From Ktedonobacter racemifer DSM 44963 (GTDB lineage Bacteria; Chloroflexota; Ktedonobacteria; Ktedonobacterales; Ktedonobacteraceae): 64,000 nt of DNA. Where the stretch lies: the NCBI RefSeq assembly GCF_000178855.1, contig NZ_ADVG01000001.1:744001-808000 (forward strand), written 5' to 3'. The notes beneath the pieces were generated by a model. It did no database searches. It worked only from the letters and a program-made list of their open reading frames with translations, and was not told the origin of the DNA. Positions 62,010 through 64,000 of the stretch are shown here, piece after piece; the first letter of the stretch is position 1; each line of letters starts with the position of its first letter. The translations under genes and the position numbers were made by a program.

Positions 62010-64000
62010 ATGCTGTCGTTGGAAGGCAAGCAACTTGGAAATTATGACGTTATACGTCGCATCCGTGTAGGCGGCATGGGGGCCGTCTACGAGGGGCGGC
62101 AACGCAGTGCCTTTGGCAGGCGCGTCGCCATCAAGGTCATCCTGGGCGACTATGCCACTGACCAGGACATGCGCCGCCGTTTCATGCGCGAGGCGCGTAC
62201 AGTCGCTCGTCTGCACCATCCAAACATTCTCCCCTTAATTGAGTTTGGTGAGGAGCGCGGCGTCCTCTTCCTGGTGATGCCCTTTATCGATGGAGGCACC
62301 CTTACCAGCTATCTCAGGCGTAGTCTCCCGGATCTGGCGGAGGTCACCGCGCTTTATCAGCAGATTCTTGATGCCGTCGAGTATGCGCACGACGAGGACC
62401 TGATCCATCGCGACATTAAATCCTCGAACGTTCTGCTAGAGATGCGGCGCGGCAAGGTTCCGCACCTCTACCTGGCTGATTTTGGCCTCGTTCGTCCGAG
62501 TAAAAGCATTGCGGGCCGTGGCAGGCGGCGCGCCGGAGCGAGTTGGCCCGGTGATCCCACGCAGGCTGGGAAGCCCATTCCCCTCAACCAGGTGCCGGGA
62601 ACGCCACACTATATGGCCCCCGAGCAGACACGAGGCATCATCACACCTTTAACCGATATTTACGCGCTCGGCGTCCTGCTTTACCAGGTGCTTACCGGTG
62701 AACTACCTTATGACGATCCCGATGATGTACGCGTCATCGAGATGCAGCTTTATAATCCCATCCCCTCACCATGCGGCCGCGACGCCTCCATTCCCATAGA
62801 ATTAGGCGAGGTTGTGTATAAAGCCATGGCCAAAGATCCAGCCCAGCGCTTCCAGAACGTGGCCGAGCTGCGTGAGGCATTTCTCAAGGCCACCTCTGGC
62901 CCGCGCGTCGAAATCTTTACCGATAGTGATGGGCAACCCGGAGAGCATATAGATCAATTCCTCGCCCCCGATCTCGACGAGGAGAGACGTCAGACCTCCG
63001 CGGACCTCCACGGCCAGGCCACGCTACCCAATACCGGGCGTTCACCTCGTCCCTTCCCACGCGAAGCCGCCGCCAGCCAGGAGCTTAAGCGCGAGGTTGC
63101 CGGGGCACCTCACCAGGGCACGACGCTGGATACCGAGATCGCACAGCCCCAGCCCATTATTATGCAGGAGCGCCGGGCGCGCACAACAGGCGATATTCGC
63201 CCTTCGATGGCCCACACTCAACAGCACCGCGTGACGGAGGAGCCCACCGATTTCAAGGTCATGCGTCCGGGAAAGATCAAACGACGCCGCAAGCAGAGGC
63301 GCGTCGCCCTCCCCTTGATCATCATATCTATGTTCCTTACGGCGCTTGCGCTGCTCTTACTCATCGTGCCGCGTGTCTTCGGCTTTAACCTCTTCGGCGG
63401 CTCATCGGTCGCCACCGTCTATGTAACAGCGGAGAGCAAATCCCTCCAGAATACCTATGTTCTGACGGCCTCGCCCTCGGTGCAGGTCGCCGACCCCACC
63501 ACGCACCGCCTTCCCGCGCGCCAGCTCAAATATACAGTGAAGGGCAATAGCACCGTCAAAGCCACGGGTACCAAGACCAGCAACCCGACCCAGGCCACAG
63601 GCACCCTTATTTTTAGCAATAGCAACATCTTACCCATGAACCTGGGCATCGTTACTCTGACCCGTAATGGCCTGACAATACGCACCACCCAGGCCGTACA
63701 GCTCGAAGGACAGCGTAGCAATAAACCCGCCACCGCCGTTATCCCGGCGCTCGTCACCACGCCAGGGGACGCGGGCAACCTGGGTGCGCATGTCCTGGAT
63801 GGCAACTACAGCGTTCCAGGTGTTAGCGTCGCCAATCCCAGCCCCTTCGCTGGCGGCAGCAACGGCCAGACCATCCACACCGTCCAGCAGAGCGACGTCG
63901 ATAACGTCAAAACCGATCTCGTCCCGCGCCTGCGCCAGCAGCTTGAGCAACAATTCCAAAAGAACCTCTCCTCCGGCGAGGTTCTAGGCGCCCAACCCCA
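62010..64000 (+). CDS. Ser/Thr protein kinase, runs off the window
   Basis: 663 residues are visible and the frame is open at the right edge. The kinase domain (about 10-275) has GGMGAVY, the lysine in VAIKVILGD, HRDIKSSN, DFG and APE, so it looks active. A disordered linker precedes a membrane helix (LPLIIISMFLTALALLLLIVP, about residue 440), followed by the start of an ectodomain (ATVYVTAESKSLQNTYVLTAS...) that resembles those of the two preceding genes. GGAAAGGAAC lies before the ATG. The C-terminus is outside the window. Confidence 0.9.
   Translation, partial: MLSLEGKQLGNYDVIRRIRVGGMGAVYEGRQRSAFGRRVAIKVILGDYATDQDMRRRFMREARTVARLHHPNILPLIEFGEERGVLFLVMPFIDGGTLTSYLRRSLPDLAEVTALYQQILDAVEYAHDEDLIHRDIKSSNVLLEMRRGKVPHLYLADFGLVRPSKSIAGRGRRRAGASWPGDPTQAGKPIPLNQVPGTPHYMAPEQTRGIITPLTDIYALGVLLYQVLTGELPYDDPDDVRVIEMQLYNPIPSPCGRDASIPIELGEVVYKAMAKDPAQRFQNVAELREAFLKATSGPRVEIFTDSDGQPGEHIDQFLAPDLDEERRQTSADLHGQATLPNTGRSPRPFPREAAASQELKREVAGAPHQGTTLDTEIAQPQPIIMQERRARTTGDIRPSMAHTQQHRVTEEPTDFKVMRPGKIKRRRKQRRVALPLIIISMFLTALALLLLIVPRVFGFNLFGGSSVATVYVTAESKSLQNTYVLTASPSVQVADPTTHRLPARQLKYTVKGNSTVKATGTKTSNPTQATGTLIFSNSNILPMNLGIVTLTRNGLTIRTTQAVQLEGQRSNKPATAVIPALVTTPGDAGNLGAHVLDGNYSVPGVSVANPSPFAGGSNGQTIHTVQQSDVDNVKTDLVPRLRQQLEQQFQKNLSSGEVLGAQP

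Overview
The window comes from a soil-type, mobile-element-rich member of the Chloroflexota, most likely class Ktedonobacteria. This rests on a Chlor_Arch_YYY/DUF2298 membrane protein, a riboflavin RibX/RibY transporter under an FMN riboswitch (a pairing typical of Chloroflexota), Hanks-type kinases with large secreted domains, a STAND/BTAD regulator, a standalone IscB, and many insertion sequences. No rRNA, tRNA or CRISPR array was seen.

Layout. 1-1.3 kb: the C-terminal end of a membrane-anchored protein and a coiled-coil protein. 1.5-4.0 kb: FMN riboswitch-ribX-ribY. 4.0-7.4 kb: peroxiredoxin, GT87-like glycosyltransferase and NAD-dependent epimerase. 7.4-9.0 kb: an IscB element with a likely omega RNA. 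9.2-12.3 kb: membrane protein, aldehyde dehydrogenase, HdeD-like protein. 12.3-14.5 kb: an IS607 element (tnpA+tnpB). 14.6-19.4 kb: tandem universal stress protein, a PQQ-propeller protein and the DUF2298 protein. 19.4-22.6 kb: a metal P-type ATPase with a divergent ArsR/SmtB repressor. 23-27.3 kb: MFS transporter, PhyH oxygenase, AraC regulator and ATP-grasp enzyme.

27.4-36 kb is an RNA-repair locus (archease, Rnl5-type RNA ligase, RtcB). A large-serine-recombinase element has integrated into the 3' end of rtcB. The displaced native 3' end survives at 27398-27480, and the element supplies a replacement end that keeps rtcB intact. Inside the element lie a decayed IS701-like insertion sequence and an excisionase-like gene. 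36.6-43.2 kb: a membrane-anchored esterase, a DUF4386-like protein, a 1115-residue STAND/BTAD regulator and a 68-residue small protein beside it. 43.2-47.2 kb: a tnpB-only IS200/IS605 element whose tnpB is split by a group II intron; precise splicing restores the first exon junction, although tnpB carries a second, frameshifting lesion.

47.2-52 kb: cystathionine beta-synthase, two membrane proteins, an XRE regulator and methionine aminopeptidase. 51.9-55.9 kb: three related small secreted proteins (two extremely rich in Gly/Phe/Arg), an IS1-like element with a -1 frameshift signal, and a secreted protein with a natural run of six histidines. 56.1-64 kb: two Ser/Thr kinases flanking a non-kinase membrane protein; the first kinase and the non-kinase protein share a homologous ectodomain, and the second kinase has a similar-looking one that runs off the window.

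Many genes end in extremely long, perfect, mutually unrelated inverted repeats (23-34 bp stems), often swallowing the stop codon. This is a general and unusual property of the region. Three different families of RNA-guided nuclease ancestors (IscB, IS607 TnpB, IS200/IS605 TnpB) occur within 40 kb.
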